Shown piece by piece: positions 16,788-26,300 of a stretch of 64,000 nucleotides of DNA. Origin of the DNA: Motiliproteus sp. (lineage in GTDB: Bacteria; Pseudomonadota; Gammaproteobacteria; Pseudomonadales; Balneatricaceae); assembly GCA_026196225.1 (NCBI GenBank), contig JAPHRD010000119.1, positions 1 to 64,000 on the forward strand, given 5' to 3'. The notes beneath the pieces are model-generated. The model searched no databases and was not told the origin of the DNA. It worked only from the letters and a program-made list of their open reading frames with translations. The stretch's first letter is position 1. Each line of letters opens with the position of its first letter. The translations under genes were made by a program, and so were the position numbers.

Positions 16788-18710
16788 TTAACTAGCGTCA
16801 CCGCTGCTGGATTGCTCTTGGAACTGCTGGTAATAGCGTTCAAAATCTGCAGCGGCTAGCGCTGGAGTGAACAGGAATCCCTGCACTCCATCAAAGCCTT
16901 TCGCTTTCAGATAGCTGAACTGTTCGTCGGTTTCTACTCCCTCACCGACGGTTTTTAAACCTAATCCCTTTGCCATAATGACGGTGCCTTCAACTAGTGC
17001 TTGGTCATCGCTTTCGGTCACCAGGCGATCGATATAAGAACGATCGATCTTAATGGTGTCGAAGGGGAAATTTTTCAGATGATTGAGGGATGAGCTACCG
17101 GTGCCGAAATCATCCAGTGCCAGGCGTACGCCGATGGATTTCAGTCGCTCGACAATCAGTTCGGCTTCATCGCGATTACGGCTCAAAATATTCTCGGTTA
17201 CTTCCAGCTCGAGCTGGTCACCGGTGAGTTGGTTCTGCTCCAGAGCGGTAGTGAGGGTTGATACCAGGTTGATATCTTTAAACTGCCGTGGCGACAGATT
17301 GATCATTAAGTTGAGGTGCCTCATGCCCTGATCATGCCATTGCTTCAATTGTGCGCAGGCGTTGTGGATCACCCATTCGCCAATAGGAACAATTAAGCCG
17401 GTGGCTTCGGCCAGGGGGATAAACTTGTTTGGGGCAACGGCGCCAAGTTCTTTGTTGTTCCAGCGCAATAGTACTTCGACACTGGCAATGGTGCCGCTGG
17501 CTAGATCTACTAGCGGCTGATAGGCCAGGGTGAATTCTTGATTATCCATCGCTGAACGGAGTCGTTGTTCAACGCCCATGCGTTCAACCGCGGCCTGGTT
17601 TACGTCGGCAGAATAGAATTCGTAACGGTTACCGCCTTCATCTTTGGCTGCGAACATCGCTGCATCGGCATGGCGCAATAATTCGTAAGGGTCCTGGCCA
17701 TCTTCCGGGAAGATCGACATGCCGATGCTGGCGCTGATATTGAGTTCTTTGTCGTCGATAAAGAATGGATTGGCCAGTGAGGCCAGTACTTTCTCGGCCA
17801 CCCGGGGAGCGTCATTGGCGTTGTCCAGATGATTCAGAATGACCATAAATTCGTCGCCGCCGTAGCGGGCAACGGTGTCTGTTTGGCGGATAGTTTCAGA
17901 AACTCGCGCTGCCGCTAGCGTAATCAGCTGGTCGCCAATATCCTGGCCCATTGATTCGTTGATACGACTGAAATCATCCAAGTCGATAAACATCATCACC
18001 ACGGTCTGTTCGTGGCGGATGGCGTTATTGATTGCTTGGCTCATGCGATCCATAGCCAGGAACCGGTTGGGAAGTTCGGTCAAGCTGTCGTAGTTGGCCT
18101 GATGGCGAATCCGGTTTTCCTGGGCTTTGCGTTCACTGATATCTTCTTCGATCGCTAAGAAGTGGGCGATGGTGCCGTCTTCTTCCTGAACCGGTGAAAC
18201 TCGGGTGTGAACCCAGTAGCTACTGCCATTCTTGCCCTTTTTAAGAAGTTCCCCCTGCCAAATCTGGCCCTCTTTGATGGCGGCCCAGAGCTCATCATAG
18301 ACGGACTGAGGGTTGCGGTCGCTGCCGAAGATATTGGACTTTTTACCCAGTACCTCTTCGCAGGTGTAGCCACTCATGGATTCGAAGGCTTCGTTGACAT
18401 ACTCCACCGTTCCATCGATATCACATACAACGATGCTGTTAGGGCTTTGGCTGACTGCAGTAGACAGCTTGTTGATACTGTCTCGTTGTTCTGCCAGCAT
18501 CTTTTCATTACGTTCGCGCCGTCGGGTTTCCTGAATTAGAAACAGCAGCAACATGACGCTGGTGAATGCCACGAAAAACCAGGACTTGTAGGATTGAACA
18601 GTAAATACCTCTTCCGGTGGAAAGAGGATGGAGACAGCACGATCTGACGTTGTAATCCACAGAATGGAAAACAGCGCATAAGTGATAGTGACTTTTAGGG
18701 GAAAGCCCAT
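16788..18710 (-). CDS. PAS-GGDEF-EAL membrane protein (c-di-GMP turnover)
   Basis: I chose the ATG at 18710 (640 residues), preceded by AAAGGGA. A TTG further up adds 11 residues. Two membrane helices (about 3-25 and 42-60) enclose a short periplasmic loop. A PAS domain follows (about 80-195), then GGDEF (RYGGDEF near 284) and EAL. The cyclase motif is intact. The EAL signature reads EVL near 409, but the metal-binding Glu and the downstream DDFGTG (about 531), IKIDRSYI and GEGVE motifs are kept, so phosphodiesterase activity is still plausible. It could make or degrade c-di-GMP. It converges on the regulator cluster, which is probably related in signalling. Confidence 0.9.
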   Translation of the reverse strand: MGFPLKVTITYALFSILWITTSDRAVSILFPPEEVFTVQSYKSWFFVAFTSVMLLLFLIQETRRRERNEKMLAEQRDSINKLSTAVSQSPNSIVVCDIDGTVEYVNEAFESMSGYTCEEVLGKKSNIFGSDRNPQSVYDELWAAIKEGQIWQGELLKKGKNGSSYWVHTRVSPVQEEDGTIAHFLAIEEDISERKAQENRIRHQANYDSLTELPNRFLAMDRMSQAINNAIRHEQTVVMMFIDLDDFSRINESMGQDIGDQLITLAAARVSETIRQTDTVARYGGDEFMVILNHLDNANDAPRVAEKVLASLANPFFIDDKELNISASIGMSIFPEDGQDPYELLRHADAAMFAAKDEGGNRYEFYSADVNQAAVERMGVEQRLRSAMDNQEFTLAYQPLVDLASGTIASVEVLLRWNNKELGAVAPNKFIPLAEATGLIVPIGEWVIHNACAQLKQWHDQGMRHLNLMINLSPRQFKDINLVSTLTTALEQNQLTGDQLELEVTENILSRNRDEAELIVERLKSIGVRLALDDFGTGSSSLNHLKNFPFDTIKIDRSYIDRLVTESDDQALVEGTVIMAKGLGLKTVGEGVETDEQFSYLKAKGFDGVQGFLFTPALAAADFERYYQQFQEQSSSGDAS

Positions 18711-18809
18711 CGTCTGTCCCTTTGGAGGATGGAATTTAACCAACTATAAAAATTCAGTTTAGTGGAAACGGGCGGGAAAAGGATTGATATGTGTCAGCAA
18801 ATTGTGGAT

Positions 18810-18845
18810 AAAAAAAGAAGCCGGATAGTCATTGGACCCGGCTTC
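18810..18845 (-). terminator. Intrinsic terminator of cysK
   Basis: On the minus strand GAAGCCGG pairs with CCGGCTTC around a 13-base loop and is followed by seven T. It begins 8 bp after the cysK stop. Confidence 0.92.
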
Positions 18846-18853
18846 AGAGGGTA

Positions 18854-19822
18854 TTACTGTACGGTTTCGTTGTCGCTGAATTCCCCTTCAAACAATACCG
18901 TGGATAGGTAGCGTTCGCCGGAGTCAGGCAGAATAACTACGATGTTCTTGCCCTTGTGCTGGGGCTGTTCGGCAACTCGAATAGCAGCGGCCAGAGCGGC
19001 TCCGCAGGAGATCCCTGCGAGGATTCCCTCTTCGGTCATCAATCTCTTGGCCATTGCAATAGCCTCCTCATTGCCAACCTGTTCAACTTGATCAACGATC
19101 TCCAGATCCAGGTTCTTGGGGATAAAGCCAGCGCCGATCCCCTGAATCTTATGGGGTGCAGGTTGAATGCTTTCCTTGTTGAGGTGCTGGGTGATAACCG
19201 GTGAAGCGCTGGGCTCTACAGCCACAGAGGTGATCGCTTTCCCGCATTGATTCTTGATATAGCGGGAGATACCAGAGATCGTACCGCCGGTACCAACACC
19301 GGCAACCAATACATCGATTTGTCCGTCAGTATCTTCCCAAATCTCGGGCCCTGTGGTTTTTTCGTGGATTTGAGGATTAGCCGGATTTTCGAACTGCTGC
19401 GGCATGTAATAGGTTGATGGATCGCTGGTGACAATCTCAGTCGCTTTGTCGATAGCGCCTTTCATACCCTTAGGGCCTTCGGTTAAAACGATATCCGCAC
19501 CTAGGGCTTTCATCACCTTGCGGCGTTCCAGGCTCATTGTTTCAGGCATGGTGAGGGTGACTTTGTAACCTCGCGCTGCCGCCACGAAGCAAAGGGCGAT
19601 ACCGGTGTTGCCGCTGGTGGGTTCCACAATGGTCATACCGGGTTTTAGATCGCCGCTTTTTTCCGCTTCCCAAATCATGTTTGCACCAATTCGGCATTTC
19701 ACAGAATTCGCCGGATTGCGGCTTTCCAGCTTGGTCCAGATATTGGCGTCAGTAATACGGTTCAACTTCACCAAGGGCGTTTTGCCGATGGTCAGCGAAT
19801 TATCATCGTAGATATTGCTCAT
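18854..19822 (-). CDS. cysK: Cysteine synthase A (O-acetylserine sulfhydrylase)
   Basis: CysK makes cysteine from O-acetylserine and sulfide with pyridoxal phosphate. The ATG at 19822, with AAGGAA seven bases upstream, gives 322 residues, the family length. The longer frame adds 23 non-conserved residues. The PLP lysine lies in [15 protein letters not shown] near residue 42. The substrate loop [11 protein letters not shown] lies near 68 and the phosphate loop [10 protein letters not shown] near 176. Membership of CysK rather than CysM is supported by the [10 protein letters not shown] type of motif. A strong terminator follows. Upstream lies a long leader-like region with a small ORF. Confidence 0.95.
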   Translation of the reverse strand: MSNIYDDNSLTIGKTPLVKLNRITDANIWTKLESRNPANSVKCRIGANMIWEAEKSGDLKPGMTIVEPTSGNTGIALCFVAAARGYKVTLTMPETMSLERRKVMKALGADIVLTEGPKGMKGAIDKATEIVTSDPSTYYMPQQFENPANPQIHEKTTGPEIWEDTDGQIDVLVAGVGTGGTISGISRYIKNQCGKAITSVAVEPSASPVITQHLNKESIQPAPHKIQGIGAGFIPKNLDLEIVDQVEQVGNEEAIAMAKRLMTEEGILAGISCGAALAAAIRVAEQPQHKGKNIVVILPDSGERYLSTVLFEGEFSDNETVQ

Positions 19823-20040
19823 GGTTCGATTCCTTAGATTCTGCTTATTCTGGTGCAAAGACTTCCTAGTATATCGATATCGATGGATCAACTATAAAGC
19901 TTTATTTCATAAAGTTATGAGCAATGGTTATCCGACAGCTAAATTGCTAGGTCTGAGCGAGGGATCGCGAAAAAGGAATCGGTGTTTTGAAACGCCATCA
20001 GAGATGGAGTCGACAGGGCTGTAAAAAAAGAGGGGTAGTC

Positions 20041-20080
20041 TAACGGCTACCGGGGAAGGACCGGATAACCGTAGCCGTTA
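20041..20080 (-). repeat. Inverted repeat overlapping the end of the small ORF
   Basis: TAACGGCTAC and GTAGCCGTTA are perfect 10-bp arms around 20 bases. On the minus strand a second, exclusive hairpin is possible: GGTAG with CTACC, closely followed by CCTCTTTTTTT. The pair resembles an antiterminator/terminator switch or a terminator of the small ORF. Confidence 0.5.
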
Positions 20081-20145
20081 CGATCACTGGGAGTACTGCA
20101 GTAAAAGGTGTTTCTTCTTATGATTAGACGTTTAAACCAACTCAT
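20047..20145 (-). CDS. Candidate 32-residue small protein or leader peptide
   Basis: An ATG at 20145 lies eight bases after a perfect AGGAGG (complement of 20154-20159), the strongest ribosome binding site in this region. The ORF runs 32 codons to a TAG. The product begins MSWFKRLIIRRN, is basic, has one Trp, one Cys and three Tyr, and ends in PVLPR. A perfect inverted repeat and a T-run overlap or follow the stop. The cysK start is 224 bp further down on the same strand. I know no family for it. It may be a small protein or a leader peptide, and a chance ORF cannot be excluded. Confidence 0.42.
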   Translation of the reverse strand: MSWFKRLIIRRNTFYCSTPSDRNGYGYPVLPR

Positions 20146-20390
20146 TAGGGCATCCTCCTAGAAAGTGGACTTATGGTGACAGGTAACTATGACGGTTGTG
20201 TTAAGACTCAGGAATTTGTCAGCTCAGCAGTAATTCGGTCTATGCTTTATTACTACTGTTGGACACCGATAGGTTCACCAATCCTATTGGCGGTTGTTCC
20301 CGCTCATTCTGTGATGGTCAGATTAAGGCGGGTTTTTTATGAGTTCGACAGGTTAACACTGACGGATATTGTCTGAACGGAGCGTGCGAC

Positions 20391-20645
20391 ATGAGTGATT
20401 CCCCTGCCGAAGTGGTTGTGGCCGGAACCGGACCGGTTGAGCTGGTGCTGGAGCCTGGTGAATACTATTTCTGTTGTTGTGGTCGATCCGCGGATCAGCC
20501 ATTTTGTGATGGTTCCCACAAAGGAACTGGCTTAAAGCCCCTTAAGTTTATGGTGGAGGAGAAGCAGAGCAGCCTGTTTTGTCTCTGTAAGCAAACAGCT
20601 AATCCCCCCTATTGTGATGGAAGTCATCATGACTTAGATGACTGA
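20391..20645 (+). CDS. Double CDGSH iron-sulfur protein
   Basis: The 84 residues contain two CDGSH motifs: CCGRSADQPFCDGSHKG (about 29-45) and CLCKQTANPPYCDGSHHD (about 64-81). Each normally binds a redox-active, pH-labile [2Fe-2S] cluster with Cys3-His1 ligands. Both ligand sets are present. No membrane anchor is visible, so it is probably cytoplasmic. GGAG precedes the ATG. Its 3' end overlaps by 12 bp the 3' end of the opposing SLC5-STAC gene. The role of bacterial double-CDGSH proteins is largely unknown; redox or Fe-S handling is the usual suggestion. Confidence 0.9.
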   Translation: MSDSPAEVVVAGTGPVELVLEPGEYYFCCCGRSADQPFCDGSHKGTGLKPLKFMVEEKQSSLFCLCKQTANPPYCDGSHHDLDD

Positions 20646-22844
20646 ACCGTCATCCTCTTCCCGTTCCAGGCGATGGCGTAGGGACTTCACCTCCTGAATA
20701 AGTTTCTGATTCACCAGTCGCTGGTCAAATAGCTTCTGGTCGGAACGATCCCGTAGCTCTATGGCTTTTTCTAACGCCTGTTTTTGCTCTGTCAGTTCCG
20801 CCGTCTGCTCATCGATAGTTTTTTGTAGATTCTCAATAAAAGAGTAGCGGTTTTCTTCTTCCAGTTGTGGATCAACCACGGCCGGATTAGCCTCACCCTG
20901 CCCATGCAGTTCGCTCAGAATGTGGCTGTAAACGGCTTTCAGATCTTTGGTTTCCTGCTCGGTATATTTGATGGTGTTTTCGATGGCATTGTGTGCACTA
21001 GCGGCACCAATAGCGCCCGCTAAAGCATGTTCGAGCATGCGGTGAAATTCCACCAACTCGATAATGGTGATCTGTTCCTTATAATTTACGGCTAGATCTT
21101 CGGTAATTCGAGCCACCGCGGCTTCCGCCTTGTCGAGGGGGAGGTAGTCACTCAGCAGGTGTTCCGCTTCACGGAGCTTTGGGGTTAACTGAATATAGGC
21201 ATCAAGCCCCGTTGGTCTGGCTTTATGAACATGTCGGCTGGTGCGCATCGACTTCATAAAATCGCTCAACTGGGTGCGCTCTAGTTTGGCCGGGCGATGG
21301 CTGAACGAGCCGACGATATAGAACAGGGAGTTGAACACAAAAGACCAGAAAACGCTGTGGGACAGAGTGGAAAGACCATCCAGTCCAAACAGTTCTTGCG
21401 GGCGTAACCAGGCAATCTGGAAAGGACCGCTGACCAGAAGATCCGGGTTGAACCAGCCCTGATTGATAAAGGTGGGTAGTACCAGGGTATAAAACCAGAG
21501 TAGGAAACCTGCGCAAAGCCCTAGCATCGCACCGACCTTGTTCCCCCGTTGCCAGAACAGTCCGCCGAACATTGCGGGAACAAACTGGAACACAGCGGCG
21601 AAGGATATCATTCCCATGGCAGCCAGCATGTAAGAATCGCTAAACTCCCAGGCAAACCAATAACTGCTGCTGAGTATTAGGGCGATCATCAACCAGCGAC
21701 ACTGCAACAGATAATGGCGTAGGACATTCAGGCGCTTATATCGATCGATAGCGATCATCAGTAGATGGTTGGTGGCCATGGTTGAGAGCGTCATGGCGCT
21801 GATGATAATCATGCCTGTAGCCGCCGAGAAACCGCCAATAAAGACGAATAACGCCAGTCCTTGATTACCGGCTAATTGCGGGAGCCGAAGCACAAAGGAA
21901 TCCGCTTCACCCACTGGCAGCCCTTGCATCAGCCCGCCAGCAGTGATCGGGATGACGAAGAAGCTGATGGCGAGGAGGTAGAGAGGCACCAACCACATGG
22001 CTAATCGGATATGTCGCTCGTTGGAATTCTCTACAACAGCGACATGAAACTGGCGTGGTAAACATTGAATCGACGCCGCGCCCAATATGATCAGCGTGAT
22101 CCACTGTACCGACAGGGAACCATCATGGCTGCTGGAACCCAGCAAATGTCCTAATCCAGCCCAGGTGATACGTTGAAAAATGTCACCCATGCCGTCGTAG
22201 AGGGTATAAGTGACGAAGGCGCCGACGGAAATAAACGCCACCAGCTTGATAAGGCATTGCACCGCCAGCACTACCATCATGCCCTGGTGACGTTCTGTGG
22301 GGTCCAGCCTGCGTGCCCCGAACATGATGGTGAAAATAATCATCAACAGGGTGATAAGGCTGCCGGTAAAACCACTGCTGTAACCCTCACTATCGGTGGG
22401 GGCGGCGATGATTTCATAGGTGCCGATCACAGCTTTTAATTGCAGAGCAATGTAGGGAATGATTCCCAGCAGGGCGATGATTGTGACCATCGCGGCGATG
22501 GCTTGGGAGCGGTTGTAACGGGCCGAGATAAAGTCAGCGATGCTACTGATATGGTAAGTCTCTTTGGCATGGACCATGCGCCGCAAAGTGCGCCACCAGG
22601 TAAGAATCGCCAGGATCGCTCCGATATAAATCGCCAAGTAGAGCAGGCCTGATTCGGCGGCAAAACCGACACTGCCGTAGAAGGTCCAGGAGGTGGCGTA
22701 AACGGTGATGGAAAGTACGTAAAATAGTGGATGGATCGACTTACGGCCGGTAGATTCGGCACGATTCTCGACTATTTGGGCAATACCGAACAGTACTGCC
22801 ATATAGAGACAGACAACCAGTAATATTGTCGTCGTCGAGAACAT
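20634..22844 (-). CDS. SLC5-like transporter with STAC domain and coiled coil, no kinase
   Basis: The 736 residues start with about thirteen membrane helices of the Na+/solute symporter (SLC5) type, as in the sensor part of CbrA (SITVYATSWTFYGSVGFAAE, ADFISARYNRSQ). After about residue 500 comes a linker and a STAC-like segment (LVEFHRMLEHALAGAIGAAS near 600). A charged coiled coil (about 655-730) ends the protein. CbrA-type proteins continue into PAS, HisKA and HATPase domains; none is present and the frame ends at a proper stop. GGAGGGAA precedes the ATG. It may be a pure transporter or pass a transport signal to another protein through its coiled coil. Confidence 0.85.
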   Translation of the reverse strand: MFSTTTILLVVCLYMAVLFGIAQIVENRAESTGRKSIHPLFYVLSITVYATSWTFYGSVGFAAESGLLYLAIYIGAILAILTWWRTLRRMVHAKETYHISSIADFISARYNRSQAIAAMVTIIALLGIIPYIALQLKAVIGTYEIIAAPTDSEGYSSGFTGSLITLLMIIFTIMFGARRLDPTERHQGMMVVLAVQCLIKLVAFISVGAFVTYTLYDGMGDIFQRITWAGLGHLLGSSSHDGSLSVQWITLIILGAASIQCLPRQFHVAVVENSNERHIRLAMWLVPLYLLAISFFVIPITAGGLMQGLPVGEADSFVLRLPQLAGNQGLALFVFIGGFSAATGMIIISAMTLSTMATNHLLMIAIDRYKRLNVLRHYLLQCRWLMIALILSSSYWFAWEFSDSYMLAAMGMISFAAVFQFVPAMFGGLFWQRGNKVGAMLGLCAGFLLWFYTLVLPTFINQGWFNPDLLVSGPFQIAWLRPQELFGLDGLSTLSHSVFWSFVFNSLFYIVGSFSHRPAKLERTQLSDFMKSMRTSRHVHKARPTGLDAYIQLTPKLREAEHLLSDYLPLDKAEAAVARITEDLAVNYKEQITIIELVEFHRMLEHALAGAIGAASAHNAIENTIKYTEQETKDLKAVYSHILSELHGQGEANPAVVDPQLEEENRYSFIENLQKTIDEQTAELTEQKQALEKAIELRDRSDQKLFDQRLVNQKLIQEVKSLRHRLEREEDDGSVI

Positions 22845-22996
22845 GGTTCCCTCCGTTATGATCCCAGGGTAGGGCGCCTAATTTTCCTGTCTACTTAGTG
22901 CCCTGTTATACCTTACGACATTGATTAGACCATGATTTTCATCAAGTTGTCTCGGCCTCTTAGACAAATGTCTGTGATGCTGAGCGACCTTGGGGA

Positions 22997-23266
22997 TTAG
23001 TCGGTTTTATTGCAATCCGAATGATCGCAGTATCCTGACCGGGGTGGTACGGGATCTAATCCACCATCATGAAACGGGTGACAGCGTAATACCCGCCGAA
23101 TCCCCAGGTACAGGCCTTTTAGTGGGCCATGGATCTCCATCGCCTCTATGCAGTAAGCCGAGCAACTGGGGTAGTAGCGGCAGTTATTACCCATAAAAGG
23201 ACTGATCAGCAATTGGTAGCCTTTCACCAGACTGATTAGAGCTTTTTTGACTGATAGCGACTTCAT
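22997..23266 (-). CDS. yidD: Membrane protein insertion efficiency factor YidD
   Basis: The 89 residues match Yid[31 protein letters not shown], i.e. the family core around [11 protein letters not shown] (about 29-39), with [15 protein letters not shown] about 30 residues on. YidD sits at the inner membrane and helps YidC insert proteins. AGGAAG precedes the ATG. In most gammaproteobacteria it lies between rnpA and yidC; here it stands alone between 5-oxoprolinase and the SLC5-STAC gene, 43 bp after the former. The C-terminal tail adds two cysteines (CDHSDC). Confidence 0.93.
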   Translation of the reverse strand: MKSLSVKKALISLVKGYQLLISPFMGNNCRYYPSCSAYCIEAMEIHGPLKGLYLGIRRVLRCHPFHDGGLDPVPPRSGYCDHSDCNKTD

Positions 23267-23309
23267 GACTGCTTCCTGTACCCCTGAAACTCAGTGTAAA
23301 TCAGTTTTT

Positions 23310-26300
23310 TTACTCTTGCCCAAAGCCACCGCCTCCGGGAGTTTCAATAACAAACAGGTCATCGGCTTGGAGTTCTACCTGGGCCGTTGCCGGTAGCGTG
23401 GTAGATTTACCGTCTGCGTTGATCCAATAGTTTGCTCCGCACTGACCATCGCTACCGCCATCAACACCAAAGGGAGCGACATCCCGATGGGAGGAGAGTA
23501 TTGCCGCTGTCATGGGTTCCAGAAAACGAACCTTACGCACCACACCGTTGCCACCTTGCCAGCGGCCAGGGCCCCCGGAACCCTGTCGAATGCTGAAGCT
23601 TTCCAGCACCACCGGGTAGCGCCATTCCAGCACCTCCGGGTCGGTTAGCCGCGAGTTGGTCATATGGGTTTGAACGGCACTGGTGCCATCAAAGCCCTGA
23701 CCGGCACCGCCACCACCGCAGATGGTTTCATAGTATTGGTGCTGATCGTTGCCAAAGGTGAAGTTGTTCATAGTGCCTTGAGATCCCGCCTGTACACCCA
23801 GAGCGCCGTAGAGTGCGTCGGTGATCCACTGCGAGGTTTCAACATTGCCAGCAACCACTGCCGCAGGGTATCGAGGCGATAGCATGGAATCTTTAGGGAT
23901 AAGAATATCCAGCGGCTTCAGGCAACCCTGGTTCATGGGGATTTCGTCGTCCACCAGGGTTCTGAATACATAAAGCACCGCCGCATAGCAAACCGCTTCA
24001 GGCGCATTAAAATTGCTACTTTGCTGCTCGGAACTGCCGCTGAAATCGATAGAAGCCGACCGGTTGTTGCGATCGATACGGATCTTGACCCGAATCTCGC
24101 AGCCACTGTCCACGGGATAACAGAACTCGCCGTCCTGCAATACGTCCAGCACCCGGCGAACGGATTCTTCAGCATTATCCTGAACGTGCTGCATATAGGC
24201 CTGCACTGTTGGCAGACCGAACTGGTTGATCATCCGCTGCAGCTCGTGCAGGCCTTTTTCATTGGCGGCGATCTGAGCTTTCAGATCGGCGATGTTTTGA
24301 GACGGGTTGCGAGCGGGATAGGGGCCTGAGGTGAGCAACTCAAGCATCTCCTGCTCAAGAAAACGACCGCGATCCACCAGCTTAATGTTATCAATCAAGA
24401 CCCCTTCCTGATCCACGGTTTGACTGCCAGGAGGCATGGAGCCGGGGGTGATGCCGCCAATATCGGCATGGTGGCCACGAGAGGCGACGTAGAACAGTAC
24501 TTCAGATTGTGCCGCGTCAAACACCGGGGTGATTACCGTCACGTCGGGCAGGTGAGTGCCGCCGTTGTAGGGGGCGTTGAGCACGTAGACATCATGGGGC
24601 TGCATGCATTCGCCGTGTTTATTGATCACACTCTGGATGCTCTGCCACATGGAGCCCAGGTGGACCGGCATGTGGGGCGCGTTGGCAACCAGTTGTCCTT
24701 GGCCATCGAACAGGGCGCAGGAGAAATCCAGCCGCTCTTTAACGTTGACCGAATAGCTGGTGTTTTCCAGGGTCGATCCCATCTGCTCGGCGATCGACAT
24801 AAACAGGTTGTTAAAGACCTCCAACATCACCGGATCGACGTCGGTCCCGATCGCCTGTTGTCGTGCCAGCGGCTGTACTCGACGCAGCACCAGATCGCCT
24901 AATTTGTTGCATTGGGCCTGCCAGCCCTGCTCGATAACGTTGGTGCCGGTGGGCTCGATAATCAGTGCCGGCCCCTCGATGACGGAACCAGATGAGAGCT
25001 CATCGCGCTGGTAAATCGGCGCATTAAAGGATTGGCCTTGGCTCCAAAGCTGCTGTTTGTTCAGCGTCTTGGTTGCTGTATTTGCATCGTTGTTGGCGGT
25101 GCTAAAGCGATTGTTTAGCTCACGGCTGACACCGATTGCCTCCACAGATATTGCTTCAACGATCAGTGGTTTATCTGCAACGATAAATCCGTAGCGTTGG
25201 CGATGTGCTTCAGCAAAGGCGTCGCAACTACCCTGGTAGCCATCGAAGGGGACCTCCAGGGTAGAATCGGTACCCTGGTATTTCAGGTGTGCTTTAAAGC
25301 GGGTTTGAATCTGCGAGGGATCGATACCCTGTCTCTCTACTTCGGCGCTGGCTTGCTGTGCCAATGATTGCAACTGCTCGTTAAGGGGAGAGATCTGTGT
25401 GGGTTCGAACTGTTGCTCTACAGCCTGCTGTCGCAGACTACGAATATCGGCCAACCCCATGCCGTAGGCGGATAACACGCCGGCTAAGGGGTGCAGCACA
25501 ATTTGAGTCATACCCAGTACATCAGCAACTTGGCAGGCGTGCTGGCCACCGGCACCACCAAAGCAGCACAGTGCATATTGGGTCACGTCGTAACCCCGCT
25601 GGGTAGAGATCTCCTTGATGGCATTGGCCATGTTCTCAACGGCGATAGTCAGGAATCCCTGGGCTACGCCTTCGGGTGTTTGTGGTTGGCCGGTGGCTTG
25701 CTGAATCTTTGTAGCCAAGGCAGTAAATTTGTCTTTGACGATCTGGGTATCCAGCGGTTGGTCAGCGTTGGGGCCAAATACCGGCGGGAAATAATCGGGG
25801 TTGAGTTTGCCTAGTATGACATTACAGTCGGTGACCGTCAGCGGACCTCCCCGGCGGTAACAGGCGGGACCAGGATTGGCTCCAGCCGATTCGGGGCCGA
25901 CACGGTAGCGGCTGCCGTCAAAACTCAGAATGGAACCTCCACCCGCTGCGACGGTGTGAATCTGCATCATCGGGGCACGCATCCGTACTCCGGCGACCTG
26001 GGTCTCAAATGCGCGCTCATAGTCGCCATAGTAGTGGGTCACATCGGTAGAGGTGCCACCCATGTCAAAGCCAATGATACGGTCAAAGCCAGCCAACGCC
26101 GAGGTTTGTGCTGCGCCGACGATGCCACCGGCGGGGCCCGATAGAATTGAATCTTTGCCTTGGAATAGTCGGGCGTCTACTAAACCGCCGTTGGATTGCA
26201 TAAACATCAATTGCACGTCGCCCAGTTCGGCTGCCACTTGATCGACATAGCGACGCAAGATCGGCGACAGATAGGCATCCACAACGGTAGTGTCGCCACG

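Larger units (their letters stand above)
19823..20390. other. 568-bp intergenic region between cysK and the CDGSH gene
   Basis: The region carries a 32-codon ORF (20047-20145, minus) and a 10-bp perfect inverted repeat (20041-20080). It also has a hairpin with arms CCGATAGG/CCTATTGG (20266-20290, one G-U pair). A 5-bp CCCGC/GCGGG stem (near 20309-20337) is followed by TTTTTTA on the plus strand. The hairpins suggest a structured RNA or regulated leader, but none matches an RNA family I recognise. No tRNA is visible. Confidence 0.5.

Noticed and set aside
20283-20344. CDGSH-like fragment (CSRSFCDG) in another frame just before the CDGSH gene
   Set aside because: The spacing between cysteines is five residues, not ten, the His ligand is missing and there is no start codon. 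It is probably chance.
20173-20376. 67-codon ORF upstream of the CDGSH gene
   Set aside because: It has no convincing ribosome binding site, an unlikely composition, and overlaps two hairpins. Noncoding is more likely.
24420-24902. 160-codon ORF opposite 5-oxoprolinase
   Set aside because: Antisense shadow within a well-supported gene; no domain and no start signal.
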